From Micropterus salmoides (Eukaryota > Chordata > Actinopteri > Centrarchiformes > Centrarchidae), in contig NW_024041262.1 in the NCBI RefSeq assembly GCF_014851395.1, positions 16,917,671-16,981,670 on the forward strand: a DNA stretch of 64,000 nt. Reading direction: 5' to 3'. Both the position numbers and the translations under genes were made by a program. Each line of letters starts with the position of its first letter. Position 1 is the stretch's first letter. The notes beneath the pieces are model-generated. The model was not told the origin of the DNA and did not search any database. It saw nothing but the letters and a program-made list of their open reading frames with translations. Shown in pieces: positions 47,782 through 59,781 of this stretch.

Positions 47782-50700
47782 ATGAGCTTTACCATTGAGG
47801 AGAGGGGCAGGCCGAACACTCAAGAGTACAGGGTGTTTTTCAGTAAGCACAGCTCTTTAAAATTAACTAGTTTGTGAGTAATGTTCCCTCCACTGGTTTG
47901 TGCATAGTGTAATAGTTGCTTGATTAACTTGTGTACTGTAATGTACTAACTACTACTAATTGTAGAGCTTCATGACTTCTTCATAGTGTTGGATTGTTAT
48001 TTTGGCTCTAAAATGCATGATTCCTTTCTATAGGAAACTCTGGGGGCGAATACATCTCTCCATTCCACGACGTACCCATCTACGCAAACGAGGCAGAGGT
48101 GAGCATCGCATGTCACAGTTAATACTGCAGATTTTTGCTTGCGGCTGGGGCTGTATGTTCATTAAAATACTTTTTCTTGCAAACCAGTTGTTGTACACCA
48201 ACCATGTTTTGTTTCAAAAGTATGATTATGCACTCCAATTAGTCACATTAAGCAATATTGAGAATATTTTGGCTTTAGGAGAGTGACAACGCTAGTGCCA
48301 ATGCCAATTTGTCTGCAGTAGTGCAGATGTTTTTCCCTGTACCACGTGGAGGGCATGTTCAGTGTGCTACCATTACTCACTTTAGTAATTGTGTCTTTAG
48401 TTTAGGCAGAAACTGATACTGTAACACCGCTCAGTCTTTAAGTTGAAATAAAAGTTGTCAATTGTGTGTCTGTTACAGGTCATATGTGAAAAATTGTTTT
48501 GTACAAAAATGTACCGCTACCAAAACTGTATTTCTGATCATCTTGCAGAATATTTTTCACGCTATTGTGGAGGTTCCAAGATGGACAAATGCAAAGATGG
48601 AGGTATATATATATATGTACTTTTGCAAATGATCAGTTTATTTGTGTATTATGTTAATTCATGTACACTCACACTTCTTAAATCGTGAGCTATGTTTAAG
48701 CTCAGAATTTGATACACCTTGATGACAGAATAACACAGACTATACCATTTTAGCTAATATGTCGTCTGTTTATCAGATTGCCACCAAGGATCCTCTCAAT
48801 CCACTGAAACAAGATATGAAGAAGGGGAATCTTCGTTATGTAGCGAATGTGTTTCCTCACAAAGGCTATATCTGGAATTATGGAGCTATTCCACAGGCAA
48901 GTCCTATTCCTACAACATTCAAACGACAGGAAACCAGACCATGTCTGTGCTCCTTTAAACATGTACTTTCTCTTCTCACAGACGTGGGAAGACCCCAATC
49001 ACAAGGACAGCGACACAGGATGCTGTGGAGACAACGATCCTATTGATATATGTGACATAGGAAATAAGGTACTGGAACAACTGTAATTAGGGGCTTTGAA
49101 AAGACAACTCATTGCAGCTTTTTCAAAAATGAATCTCAATTCTCAGGTGTGCTCTCGAGGAGAAATAATCCAAGTGAAGGTGTTGGGAACTCTGGCTTTG
49201 ATTGACGAGGGAGAAACAGACTGGAAGGTCATTGTGATCAATACTGAGGACCCTGAAGCCGCTGACTTCAACGGTACGGATAACCTGCAAAGATTTTGTG
49301 TTGCTGCCATCAGATAGGTTAGTTAAGTTATTCAGAATTTTAGAGTTCCCCTTTGTTGTTTGTATGTTGCAGATATTGATGATGTAAGACGACTTAAGCC
49401 CGGATACCTGGAGGCAACTGTTGATTGGTTCAAAAGATACAAAGTCCCAGATGGGAAACCTGAAAACCAGTTTGCTTTCAACGGAGAGTTCAAGGACAGG
49501 GTACAACTTGTATTCACTGTATCTGTGTTGTATTTTGAAAATGTTAAGACATGTTTTTCAACTACTGATATAATAGTTTCGGATCAGTTCTATCAAATTA
49601 ATGAGCAACCTGTAGCAGCAGAGAGGGGTAGAAGAGCAGCAGAGGGGCCTTTTGCTCTTGACTGGGGATGGGGTTTGAGCAGGAGGAGATACATTAGGCA
49701 CTTGTGAGCTGGGGGGGAAGGGAAGGACAAACATTTCCTGCATGGAGGAAAGCAGAGGAGTGAGAGGTTCAGAGGAAAGAGAATGTTTGGCAAATTGATC
49801 TGGTTTTTGAGGCATCCTGGCTTCGGAGTGAAAGTGAGATGCATATAGAAGTACCGGAGAAGCAGTGGTACCAAGAACTGGCCAGACTTCGTGAACTTTA
49901 ATGAGCAACGAAAGACTGTTGGAAAGTGTGCTGATCCCTGGAGTGGGTTTGGGTAGCATATGCTAACTTGCTCTTCAACCTGCTCAGTTGCATCTTCCTT
50001 GTCCTGGTTGACTCTCTGAAGTCTACTCTCTTGTAACTCTCCAGGAAATGTTGTGTTCCTGCCCCAGCTTTATAGGTGTGGCATTGCCATCTGTCCTCCA
50101 TTGAACTGGACTACACAAACACACACACACCTACAAATGAACTGAACTGCTATTTTTTCAATTGAATGATCATAGCAGCCTGATTCCCCGTGAGCACGCA
50201 TTCAATCCCCTCCTCCTCAAGGTAGGGGATTATCTGGAGTGTCTTTCTTTAAAGCATGAATATAAATGCTATACTTCGAACTGGGTTTTGTTGCTTTAAT
50301 GGAGGTATTGTAAGATTTTGAGTTTTACGTAACATATAGTGGATTATTATTTGAGTTTGAATACAACCAGATTTATTTGGAGTAAGCGAGGGTAGCTTGA
50401 AATCTGGGTTATATCCTACTTGGTAAAACTGATCATTTGGATCACACTGGTGCCCAAACTATTTTGGAAATTTAGATAAACCTCCACTACAAACCGAAAA
50501 ATGAGAACTTATATGAACGTATAAAACATTTTTAGAGGGAGAATGAGAGATCAAATGCTTGTAGATTGCTTAATCTTTTCTGTGTTGTTCTGCATATCTA
50601 CTTTATTTTGTCCCTGGTATGTTGATGTTTTCTTGGAGTAAGGAGATGAAGAAAATCTGTCTTTGTTTTCTAGGACTTTGCCATTGAAACAGTCAAGAGC

Positions 50701-51579
50701 ACCCATGAGTTTTGGAAAGCACTGATTTCTAAGAGGACCAATGCTGGCGAGTTAAATTGGTGAGAAAAACTCAACTCAACATAACATACTTGAGATAATT
50801 ATCAAGCATTGACGATAGAACATGTACTGTAGCTGCTCAGTTAATAGACTGTTAAAATACCTTCTTACTGCAGATAAAATGGTGACCTTGTGAATATGTG
50901 CCCTTCTAGGTCTTTCTAATGCTTATATTGAAAGAATATTGTTTTAAAGCTGAAATTGTTGCCTTTGTTTCTCTTTCTTGAATTAGCATGAACACCAGTG
51001 TCTCAGATAGTCCCTTCTGCTGCTCTGCTGGTGATGCAGAGGCTGTGGTTAAGGCTGTAAGTCAGTTTTATTTTCAATTTCATGTTAGCGGCTTAGTCTC
51101 CTCAATGAGACTACAGATGATACACAAAACAGCGTGCACTATAACCTGGTAACACACAAGCGCTCAGGCATAAGGAGATGGTTAGCGAAGTGGCAGAAGA
51201 CTGAGGAATGGTAAAGGTGGTTTCTTTCAGTTCACACAAACCAGCATTTCATGACATCATGGTCCAGAGTAGAAAACAGACCCCCCCAACATGTACAACA
51301 TTATTTCTCATGGCATTTAATGAGTCAAAAACATCTAAGCTACACACAAGTCTTTCGCGTGAGTGCATTTGTTAATCAACAATAGCAACATTTGATGATT
51401 TCACTAACTCTTACAGGCATGTGCTTTTGGAGCTGAAGATCCAATTCCAAGTTCAGGTGGGTTTTTGTACATGTATTTGTTGTTTTTATCGTAGCTACCC
51501 TATAATGTTACACTATGGAAATCACATAGGCTTTTCTTTTTGTTTTTCAGTCGACAAATGGTTCTACTACGAGAAGTAA
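47782..51579 (+). CDS. ppa1: Inorganic pyrophosphatase 1 (cytosolic)
   Basis: Eleven exons (47,782-47,842; 48,034-48,098; 48,549-48,602; 48,777-48,896; 48,982-49,068; 49,147-49,273; 49,373-49,500; 50,674-50,759; 50,987-51,056; 51,417-51,456; 51,551-51,579) splice in frame to 288 residues, almost identical in length to human PPA1 (289). The protein is a soluble family I pyrophosphatase that hydrolyses PPi to two phosphates with Mg2+, driving biosynthetic reactions. Conserved segments include EYISPFHDVPIYA, RYVANVFPHKGYIWNYGAIP, the metal-binding signature GDNDPIDIC (Asp 117, 119 and 122), GEIIQVKVLG, DEGETDWKVIVI and LKPGYLEATVDWFKRYKVPDG with KPENQF. There is no mitochondrial leader, which favours PPA1 over PPA2. 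All introns are GT-AG except the one after exon 4, whose donor is GCAAGT. AATAAA at 51,821-51,826 suggests a short 3'UTR. Confidence 0.96.
49501..50673 (+). other. Largest ppa1 intron
   Basis: The 1.17-kb intron between exons 7 and 8. The exon 7 frame runs on past the donor into open sequence until about 49,707, and minus-strand frames of up to 133 codons overlap here. None has recognisable domains, so they are taken as chance. No mobile element recognised. Confidence 0.6.
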
Positions 51580-51845
51580 GAATGCTGGGTTAGAAACCTT
51601 CATTCCTTCCTTCACTTCTTTCTTCCTTCATCTGATTCAACACATCAGCGCACAAACTGGATTTGATTGGATTTATATTTTATGTCACATTTCCTTCTCT
51701 GTTCACACATGGATGTATGATGCTGTTGCTGTCAAAACTGCTTTTTGTGTGATTGTGACACAATATTACATTTATGCTACTGGATAGTATCCTATAATTT
51801 CAGGCTTGACAGAACATTACAATAAACCACACTAAATCCAAGGCT
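51580..51845 (+). other. Probable ppa1 3'UTR
   Basis: Sequence after the ppa1 stop contains a TTCCTTCC tract and AATAAA at 51,821-51,826, giving a UTR of about 260 bases. There are no other features before the LINE remnant that begins about 230 bases further on. Confidence 0.5.
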
Positions 51846-52074
51846 ATTATATAATGTATTGATTGTACTGCTGCTGTATATATTGTCATTATCACAGACC
51901 TGACCTTACCCACAGCATATAGATCTGAAGTGTATAATGGTTTACTGATGGAAAAAGCCTGCCTGTAGTCTTTGAAACAAGACACACATAGCCATTTCTG
52001 TACAGTTGTCAAACCAATAATTCATGTGGAAAAAACTAATTGCACTACTGCCTATGGGCAATGCCAATAAATTA

Positions 52075-54070
52075 TTATTATTAAGTTTATTTAAATAGGG
52101 ACAGATACAAAAACATACATCTGATGTGTGTATCGTAGTGTTTTTAGCTAAAGCTAATTCACGACACTTGTCCCTAGTAGGGCTTTTTGATTAAAAAATA
52201 CAGTTTAACAAAACAAACAAAAAAAAATGAAGTACAATGGAAGAAAATAAAAAAGGATAAAAAAATATACAGATTGGGCAACGTGTAAAGACTAAATATG
52301 AGAGCAGTATTGTTCCTGAATTAACCACGATTTAGTGTTTTTTTTTTGAAGGAGGCTAATGTCGGGATACATTTCAAGTGATCTGGCAGAGAATTCCATA
52401 ATTTTGCCGCTTTTACCGAAAAAGAAGCCTGGGCAAATGATGTTCTTCGAAAAGGGATAATACAATTGGCTTTTGACACTGATTGGGTGATGGATCTAGT
52501 ACTTTGCTGTCTAGTTATTGTTTTGCAAAGCGGTGGTGGAGCAGCATCATTTAAGCATTTGAAGACCAGTTTAACCAGATGCAGGGAGATAAAATTAGCA
52601 AAACTTAAAATCTTATATTTACTTTGAATTTGGCAGTAATGATACCTTATTCTCTTCTTGTCCAGAATTTTCAAGGCTCGGTTATAAAGACACTCTATGG
52701 TTTTGACTGATTACTGATGAGCTTGGGACCATGTGGTTAAGCCATAGGATATGTGTGAGAGGATCATAGAATTTAAAAATATAAAAGCACAGTCAAGAGT
52801 CAAGCAGTTTCTTATCATCACAAGACAGCTCAAGTTGGCCTTCATGGTTTTACGGATTTTCTTGATATGACTTTTAAATTCAATTGATAGTCTACAATTA
52901 TTCCGAGATACTTCACTTCAGGTACTTGTTCAATAAGTTCCCCATTAATTTTTATGTTCAAAAGTTGTGTTAGACGTAGTTTTTTTTTTAATCGAAAAGC
53001 AGAGCAAAGAATTTGTTTTTTGGTGTTTAAAGTTAAACAAGATGAGGCCAGCCAAGATGATATTTAAGTTAAGCATTTAGTTTGTCAGCCACAGAAATAC
53101 AGGTATTACCAGATGCATATACCACTGTGTCATCTGTATACATCTGTAGACCTATATCTGGGCATACTACATCTGGCAAGTCGTTGATGTAGAGACTGAA
53201 GAGTACGGGTCCCAAGACCGTGCCCTGGGGAATCCCTGTTTTGATTTTAAGATAAGTGGCTCTCACATTATTAATCACAACACACTGTTAACGGCCTTTT
53301 AAATATGATTCGAACCAGGACAATGACTGTTTGGATAAATTAAACTTAGCTAGTTTTGAAATTAAAGTGTTATGATTTACTGTGTCAAATGCCTTTTTTA
53401 AATCTAGGAATACTGCACCAACTACATTTCCCTTGTTAAGTGATTGTTTGATATTTTCAATGAATAAACAAGTAGCAGATTCTGTGGAATAGTTGTGCCT
53501 GAATCCAAATTGCAGAGGATTCAGACACTGGTTTGTCTCAAGATAGTACATGAGTTGTTCTGAGACAATCTTCTCTAAAACTTTAGACAAAACTGGTAGA
53601 AGACTGATAAGTCTGTAATTACAAGACATTTTGTCATCTCCTGATTTATAAATCGGTATTACTAGAGCATTTTTCCAACCGTCTGGGAATTGCCCGGATT
53701 TAATGGAAATAATAACAAAATTAGTGAGAGGCTGGACCAGAATACTACTATATTTTTTAAGAAAAGCTGTATCTAAATTAAAAATATCTTTTGAAAAGGT
53801 GGTGTTTAGGTCCTGTATAGCTTTCAGAACAGATGTCTGACCGACCTCCCTAAGCTGAAATTAATTATCTTGATCTTCAGGCAGGTCTACTGTTGTTAAG
53901 CCTATATCATTCCAGCATGGAAATCTTGATGCAAGGTTGTTAACAGACTGTATGAAAAAGCTGTTGAATTCATTAGCAACATCAGTGATGATGTGTTCAC
54001 CTATTTTAAGTTCATATTTGTTTTGGGTGGCTGAAAGGTAATGCAGTCCACTGCTAGAATAAAGCAATTT
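52075..54070 (-). mobile_element. LINE retrotransposon, 5'-truncated and frameshifted
   Basis: Minus-strand frames form a broken reverse transcriptase of a non-LTR element. Its linker holds VANEFNSFFIQSVNNLAS (about 53,980). The palm begins at 53,629 with ISLLPVLSKVLEKIV, then LQFGFRHNYSTESA and motif A VFLDLKKAFDTVNH. After a stop at about 53,287, motif B GIPQGTVLGPVLFSLYINDLP and motif C QMYTDDTVVY (YTDD, where YADD is usual) follow. A C-terminal piece (52,674-52,321) carries KAAKLWNSLPDHLKCIP, a tail typical of L2/CR1/jockey-group LINEs. The plus strand shows AATAAATTATTATTATTAAG at 52,068-52,087, whose reverse complement would be the short-repeat 3' end. No endonuclease domain remains. 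Dead copy lying between ppa1 and sar1. Confidence 0.85.
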
Positions 54071-54554
54071 TGAGAAAATTAACTAATTTATTTTACATAA
54101 ATACTGGAAGTCCATTTTGGTAGATGAATTTCCAAATAAGCTACCTCACTTATAATGTTTTTTTTTTCTTCTCTATACTGGGATAAAGAGAGAACATGCA
54201 AATATGATGCAATGTTAGCCTACTTGCATCATGTAGAAAGTATCTAACCATGCAGTATAGTATAAATATGTAAAGAAAAAGGACATTTAAGTCAAAGGTA
54301 TGTATTTCAATACTATCTAGTGGAATATTAACCAGACTTCCTGTTCAGCTAAAGCCTTTATAAGAGCTACCTCACATTTATTCCACTGATAACTTTGTTT
54401 GATAAAGCTGGTCACATTTCTAGAACATTTTCCAGGAGGGATTATCTCTAATGGAGTTGAACAACACCGGATTCCATACATTGATGGTTCTAAGGACACT
54501 CAGTCTGGACAAGCTGGGTCCACTTTCAGCGTACCAAAAATAGGGGTAAAGAGG
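54071..54554. other. Unassigned sequence between LINE and Tc1 remnants
   Basis: AT-rich DNA with no recognised motif. The minus-strand transposase frame continues open through here to 54,420, but the residues after GGRTA no longer look like transposase, so the Tc1-like element is probably broken near 54,555. The true ends of the neighbouring elements may lie inside this stretch. Confidence 0.4.
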
Positions 54555-55459
54555 GGCTGTGCGGCCCCCCAAAGAAATGCCACCCCACACCATTTCTGAC
54601 CCACTGCCAAACCGATCATGCTGGAGGATGTTGCAGGCAGCAGAACGTTCTCCACGGTGTCTCCAGACTCTGTCACATCTGTCACATGTGCTCAGTGTGA
54701 ACCTGCTTTCATTTGTGAAGAGCACAGGGCGCCAGTGGCGAAATTGCCAATCTTGGTGTTCTTTGGCAAATGCCAAACGTCCTGCACGGTGTTGGGCTGT
54801 AAGCACAACCCCCACCTGTGGACGTCGGGTCCTCATACCACCCTCATGGAGTCTGTTTCTGACCGTTTGAGCAGACACATGCACATTTGTGGCTCGCTGG
54901 AGGTCATTTTGCAGGGCTCTGGCAGTGCTCCTCCTGCTCCTCCTTGCACAAAGGCGGAGGTAGCAGATCCTGCTGCTGGGTTGTTGCCCTCCTACGGCCT
55001 CCTCCACGTCTCCTGATGTACTGGCCTGTCTCCTGGTAGCGCCTCCATGCTCTGGACACTACGCTGACAGACACAGCAAGCCTTCTTGCCACAACTCGCA
55101 TTGATGTGCCATCCTGGATGAGCTGCACTACCTGACTTGTGTGGGTTGTAGACTCCATCTCATGCTACCACTAGAGTGAAAGCACCGCCAGAATTCAAAA
55201 GTGACCAAAACATCAGCCAGGAAGCATAGGAACTGAGAAGTGGTCTGTGGTCACCACCTGCAGAACCACTCCTTTATTGGGGGTGTCTTGCTAATTGCCT
55301 ATAATTTACACCTGTTGTCTATTCCATTTGCACAACAGCATGTGAAATTGATTGTCAATCAGTGTTGCTTCCTAAGTGGACAGTTTGATTTCACAGGAGT
55401 GTGATTGACTTAGAGTTACATTGTGTTGTTTAAGTGCTTTATTTTTTTGAGCAGTGTAG
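54555..55459 (-). mobile_element. Tc1-like DNA transposon, 5' half only
   Basis: The right boundary carries a Tc1-type terminus: TTTTTTGAGCAGTGTA, ending at 55,459 (TACACTGCTCAAAAAAATAA on the element strand). The transposase starts at 55,158 (MESTTHTSQVVQLIQDGTSM) with a helix-turn-helix (RVVARRLAVSVSVVSRAWRR) and a basic GRRRATT stretch. It then shifts frame near 54,980 and continues TARALQNDLQ, VSAQTVRNRLHEGGM and LFTNESRFTL through to VWGGISLGGRTA. The usual first catalytic Asp is Asn here (TNESRF rather than TDESRF). The segment that should carry the second and third acidic residues and the other terminal repeat is missing. Cannot transpose. Confidence 0.88.
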
Positions 55460-56192
55460 TATATGAGGTGGAACTTCACTCACTCACAGGGTTGTCAGAT
55501 GGGGGTGAGGGTAAAGTTTACACGGGTTCCAGGACATGTAGGGGTGAAGGGGAATGAAATTGTAGATTGGGAAAATAAGCCAGTAAACGGGAATCTATTA
55601 GCAATTTCCATAAGTAAAGCAGAAGCTAAAGTGCAAATGGTCAAAAACTAATAAGAAGTGGCAGGTATGTTGGGATGCGGAGGAGAAAGGGAGACGATAT
55701 AGCATTCAACAGAAGGTTGGGACAGGTAGGGTCACTGGAAGGAAACGAATGAAATAAATTATGTTTAGTACGGTAAGAATTGGACACTGGGTTAAATAAG
55801 TACATAGGTCTACATATTATGGGTAAGCATATATCAGGAAGGTGTGAATTTTGTGATAGTATTGAGTCTGAGGAACATGTGGCGTTTGAGTGTTAGAACT
55901 ATGAGAGGGAAAGGATAAAGATGAAAGAGGGCAAAAGAGGGTTTCAAGGGAATGCACTTAGGAACTTAGGCTACTGGGTACGTCATTAAATGACATTAGT
56001 ACACTTTTATTTAGATTATTAAAGCATACAGGAGTGGCAGAAAGGATTTATTTGGATTTTTGTTTAAATTAATTATCTCCGGCCAACACTCCAGTACAAT
56101 AGGTGGCGGTAATGCACCATTAAAGTTGGATGCCAACCGCCGTTAAACAATGAAGAAGACGACCGAATTCTAAAACACGAAGAAGAAGAAGC
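55460..56192 (+). mobile_element. LINE 3' end with RNase H remnant, adjoining the sar1 first exon
   Basis: The plus-strand frame at 55,463-55,651 contains VKFTRVPGHVGVKGNEIVDW, the end of an RNase H domain as found in I/jockey-group LINEs. Later frames contain CEFCDSIESEEHVAFEC, a cysteine/histidine cluster often seen after it; several stops and frameshifts interrupt. The end ACACTCCAGTACAATAGGTG, then GCGGTAATGCACC and TTGGATGCCAACCGCCGTTA, followed by GAAGAAGAAGAAG, is the A/G-rich tail of a LINE I recall as common in teleosts. The tail stops at about 56,192, where the putative sar1 first exon begins. 5'-truncated, as usual for LINEs. Confidence 0.8.
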
Positions 56193-56265
56193 GGTACTGT
56201 GTTTGACAGTTTCCAAGGAGACCGCCAGTACTACTCAGTGCTCGGCTGCTGGTCAGTGCCGAGGG
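56193..56265 (+). promoter_or_regulatory. Putative noncoding first exon of sar1
   Basis: A GC-richer stretch ends GTCAGTGCCGAGGG followed by GTAAGTCAG, a strong donor (GT at 56,266-56,267). The next acceptor, TTTTAG at 57,199-57,204, lies 15 bases before the sar1 start codon, so a separate 5' untranslated exon is required and this is the best candidate. The transcription start and core promoter are not identifiable. Confidence 0.5.
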
Positions 56266-57219
56266 GTAAGTCAGCTAACAAAACTATTTCACGTAAAGAC
56301 GCAATAAAACACACGGTGCTGTTGATCAGTTAGTAACCAACCGGAGCGCAGTCCGTTAAACGTTTCCTTGGCGCACCTGAGATCAGACTAGAAAGTGACA
56401 GAGGGTTTAACGATAGCTAGCATGCTAATGCTAAAGAGCTACAATCGTTATCTCGGTTCACTAAGCACTTTGAAACAAGCTAAATACAGTAACTAATAGA
56501 CACGTGGCCACAAATGTGTCACTGTTTTTTAAATGTGGGACATTGTTCTGTTGGCAATTAATAATAATTGCCATTTTACAATATAGCAAATAGCGATTAT
56601 CTGAAACCAGCGTTGTTAATTAAATAATAATGCAGCTAACGAGTTGTTATATCCAACAAATAATTTCATCTGACCTGTTGCGTGCTGTCCTGGATTCATT
56701 ATCACAAACGAAGACATTAATAACGAATACGAAATGAGGTTTTTGGATGACTTCATCCATGAAGCTGTGTGAACATTACATATTGCTTAAAGGTGACAGT
56801 ACCTCTGCTACACGTGTGGGTGGAGCTGTAGTGTTACGTCACAGATATCCTGATTAGGACAGTGAGTGATGTAATGTGATGCAATAACAGACCTTTTTCA
56901 CGGCAGACATTTTGACTTGTCATAGCAGAAAAAGCACAAGTGACACACATTTATTTCCCTGTAAGTGTCCCAGTAAGCCATGGCCCTGGGAGCAGCTTAC
57001 CTAAATGGATTGCAGTCGGTTTTAATGTTATCAATTATACCTGTGGTTCTAATATAATGTGATCCAATACATCATCACAAGCCATGCCCTCAACAATTGC
57101 AAAAATGAATAAATGAACACCTCACTTACAGTATAAATACAGTGTTTTGCTGCTCATCCAGTGCATTATTATGTAGTAGTAATCTGACCTCTTTCTTGTT
57201 TTAGTCAAAGACCGTCAAG

Positions 57220-59781
57220 ATGTCATTTTTATTCGACTGGATCTACAGGGGATTTAGTAGTGTTTTACAGTTCTTGGGTAAGTCTGCAGTTTTGCAACGA
57301 TTTAAAAGTGGTGGAAAAGTATTCAAAATTTCTACTTAATAGAAGCAGCAATACCACCAGTACTTGTTCAAAAAGTAGCTCACTTTGAAGTTACTTTTTG
57401 TTGTTAAATTATTGACATGTTGGCAGTATTGAAATGCATATGTTCCAGGTGGTGCTTAATCAAACTACCATAGTCACAGTAAGTTGTTTTTTCTGAAATG
57501 TAGCCAGGATAGTAAACGTTTCTCAGAACTATAAGTACAGTACTTGAGTGACTGTTAATGTATTGTTTATATGTATGTATATAATACCTCTGGGGTTAAG
57601 TAGGGTCATTACTGATACACTTGTGAAATATTTCTTCCAGGTCTGTACAAAAAAACTGGGAAGCTGGTTTTCCTGGGCCTGGACAATGCTGGTAAAACAA
57701 CACTCCTACACATGTTAAAAGATGACCGACTTGGCCAGCACGTGCCAACGCTGCATCCAAGTAAGGAGAGATTCAGATGGTAGTGTGCCATCCTGGGTTG
57801 ATGTGTTAGAACACAAAAGGGTCAGCTTGTTATTGAAGGGTGAAGTGGTGCATGCTGATTCATGTGAGTTTATTATGCAGTAAATAAAGACAGAATCATG
57901 TCATTGTTTTTTGAAAATAATTTAACCTATTTTGGGGTTTATTTACCTCCTTAGTTACGATGATGACTGTCTTGCAATATATGCCACTGCCAAATCACAG
58001 AATTACCCGCTATCATCATGTAGGCAAAATATTGTGATAGTGTTGTATTGTGAGTTACACTGTAATTTCCAGCCTTGTTGTTCTGTGCGGGGGGGGATCT
58101 CTCAAATAAAAAGGAATTTTAATCTTTTTCTCAAAGCTTCTGAAGAGCTGACAATTGGCGGCATGACATTTACTACATTTGATCTAGGAGGACATGTACA
58201 AGGTGAGAGCCTTCTCCATTTTTGCCAATAGTGCCAAACTATAGAAATAGGAAGTTATCGCTATAATTTAAGATTTGGTGTAGGATTAACCTGTAGTTTG
58301 CCGTACACAGCAGAAGTAGTTGTGTTCAAATTCTTAAATACATTTTTTGATAAAATTTTAAAAAAATGCAGGGACAAGAGGGATGCAAAATCACAAAATA
58401 GAGAAAACCGAAGCAAGTTGACCAATCACAATTCTTGCCACATGGTGTCTCTGTAGCCCCTGCAGCATTGATATGTAATTACATTTTTAGGAGTTTCAAA
58501 TCAGCCCTGATGAGCCTACTGGGCCTAAAGTATTTGAATAGACTTTTGAAGGTTGTGCTAGTGCTGCAGAAAATGTACATGAAGAAAGAAGGCGCTACCC
58601 CTCTAGGTTATAAGTTAATTTAGCAATAATTATCACAGTATTATAAATCTCATGGTTAAATTCTGAACTCATACTTTTCTTGTAAAGTCAAATTAAAGTC
58701 CTGTAATTTAAAAAAATGTACAGCTTATAAACAGGTGTTTTCATCTGTTACCTGATTAGACCTTTTCTCAAAACTGCGTGGGCGTGTACACATGCTTGAC
58801 TGACCGCTCACTCACTCTTCTGTTGGCTTTGCTGCAACTGTTAATGTGGGACAATTTACACCATTATTATTGCTAATATTTCATAGCTTGGTGACGTCAT
58901 GTACTTCCCAGCATAGCTCCACCCAACTTCAACCTGAATGAAGGTCTAATTAGCCAAAGTAATTGGAAACAGCTGTGTGGGTGTTTGTTTAGTAAAACTA
59001 TTCATTTAGACATTAGGACCTGTGAACCTGCATACCACTCTATGACGATTGTGTCAATTTATACACAGAGGTAATAAAGGATACAATTAAATTTCCACCA
59101 GCCTATTTAAAACTGCTGCACGACAAGGCCGAGAAGGGCATTCACTATTGTGTTAAATTGCTGCAAGGACAGCTAATTCACAAGCTGCTTTTTCCCTTTG
59201 TTCACCACAGCTCGAAGAGTGTGGAAGAACTACCTGCCCGCTGTGAATGGAGTTGTCTTTCTTGTAGACTGCGCAGATCACGACAGGCTCACAGAATCCA
59301 AGACTGAGCTCGATGTAAGATTAAACATAATTTTCACAAGCCACCACGCAGCGCCGACGGCTGTCTGTTAACAGTAGCTTGATGATGAATGTGCTGCTCT
59401 TGTGTTTCCAGGCTCTCCTAGGAGACGAGACCATAGTCAATGTACCAGTGTTGGTGTTGGGTAATAAAATTGACCGACCTGAGGCCATCAGTGAAGGAGG
59501 ACTGAGGGGAGCTTTTGCTCTTGATGGTCAAGTTACCGGAAAGGTAGGCGTGTCATAGACCCTCTCTTTTAATTCACATAAATAACATGAGCTCTTTCTG
59601 TGTGTGGGCACACGTCATAGTGCCTCAAGAACGTGTCCTCATTTATCTGTTTTTTTACCGACAGGGAAATGTCTCTATGAAGGAGCTGAATGTCCGACCC
59701 CTGGAGATTTTCATGTGCAGCGTGTTGAAAAAACAAGGCTATGGGGAAGGTTTCAGATGGTTATCACAGTACATCGACTGA
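57220..59781 (+). CDS. sar1a: Small COPII coat GTPase SAR1
   Basis: Six coding exons (57,220-57,277; 57,641-57,760; 58,137-58,202; 59,211-59,314; 59,412-59,543; 59,665-59,781) give exactly 198 residues, the family length. SAR1 is the Arf-family GTPase that, when GTP-bound, inserts its N-terminal amphipathic helix into ER membrane and recruits Sec23/24 for COPII vesicles. Visible features: the N-terminal hydrophobic/aromatic segment MSFLFDWIYRGFSSVLQFLG, P-loop GLDNAGKTT (32-40), switch I around HVPTLHPTSEELT, switch II DLGGH with catalytic His 79, NKID (134-137) and C-terminus GEGFRWLSQYID. The final WLSQYID and neighbouring ppa1 and lrrc20 favour the sar1a lineage; GGHVQ is more SAR1B-like, so the paralogue letter is less certain. 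The segment GLRGAFALDGQVTGK departs from the usual LRE.FGLYGQTTGK. Confidence 0.95.
57305..57385 (+). repeat. Fragment of AAGTA-rich dispersed repeat
   Basis: In the first intron after the sar1 start codon, GTGGTGGAAAAGTATTCAAA, TTTCTACTTAATAGAAGCAG and CAATACCACCAGTACTTG resemble the start of the family seen at 43,980-44,400. Short and decayed. Confidence 0.45.
58203..59210 (+). other. sar1 intron (about 1 kb)
   Basis: The largest coding-region intron of sar1, between the exons ending in switch II and beginning RRVWKNYLP. No mobile element or gene is recognised; the 62-codon frame at 58,435-58,623 is chance. Confidence 0.6.

Noticed and set aside
49501..49707. Continuation of the ppa1 exon 7 frame past the donor
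   Set aside because: The GT donor at 49,501 joins in phase to exon 8 (DFAIETVKSTHEFWKAL), which restores the conserved protein; the read-through residues are not pyrophosphatase.
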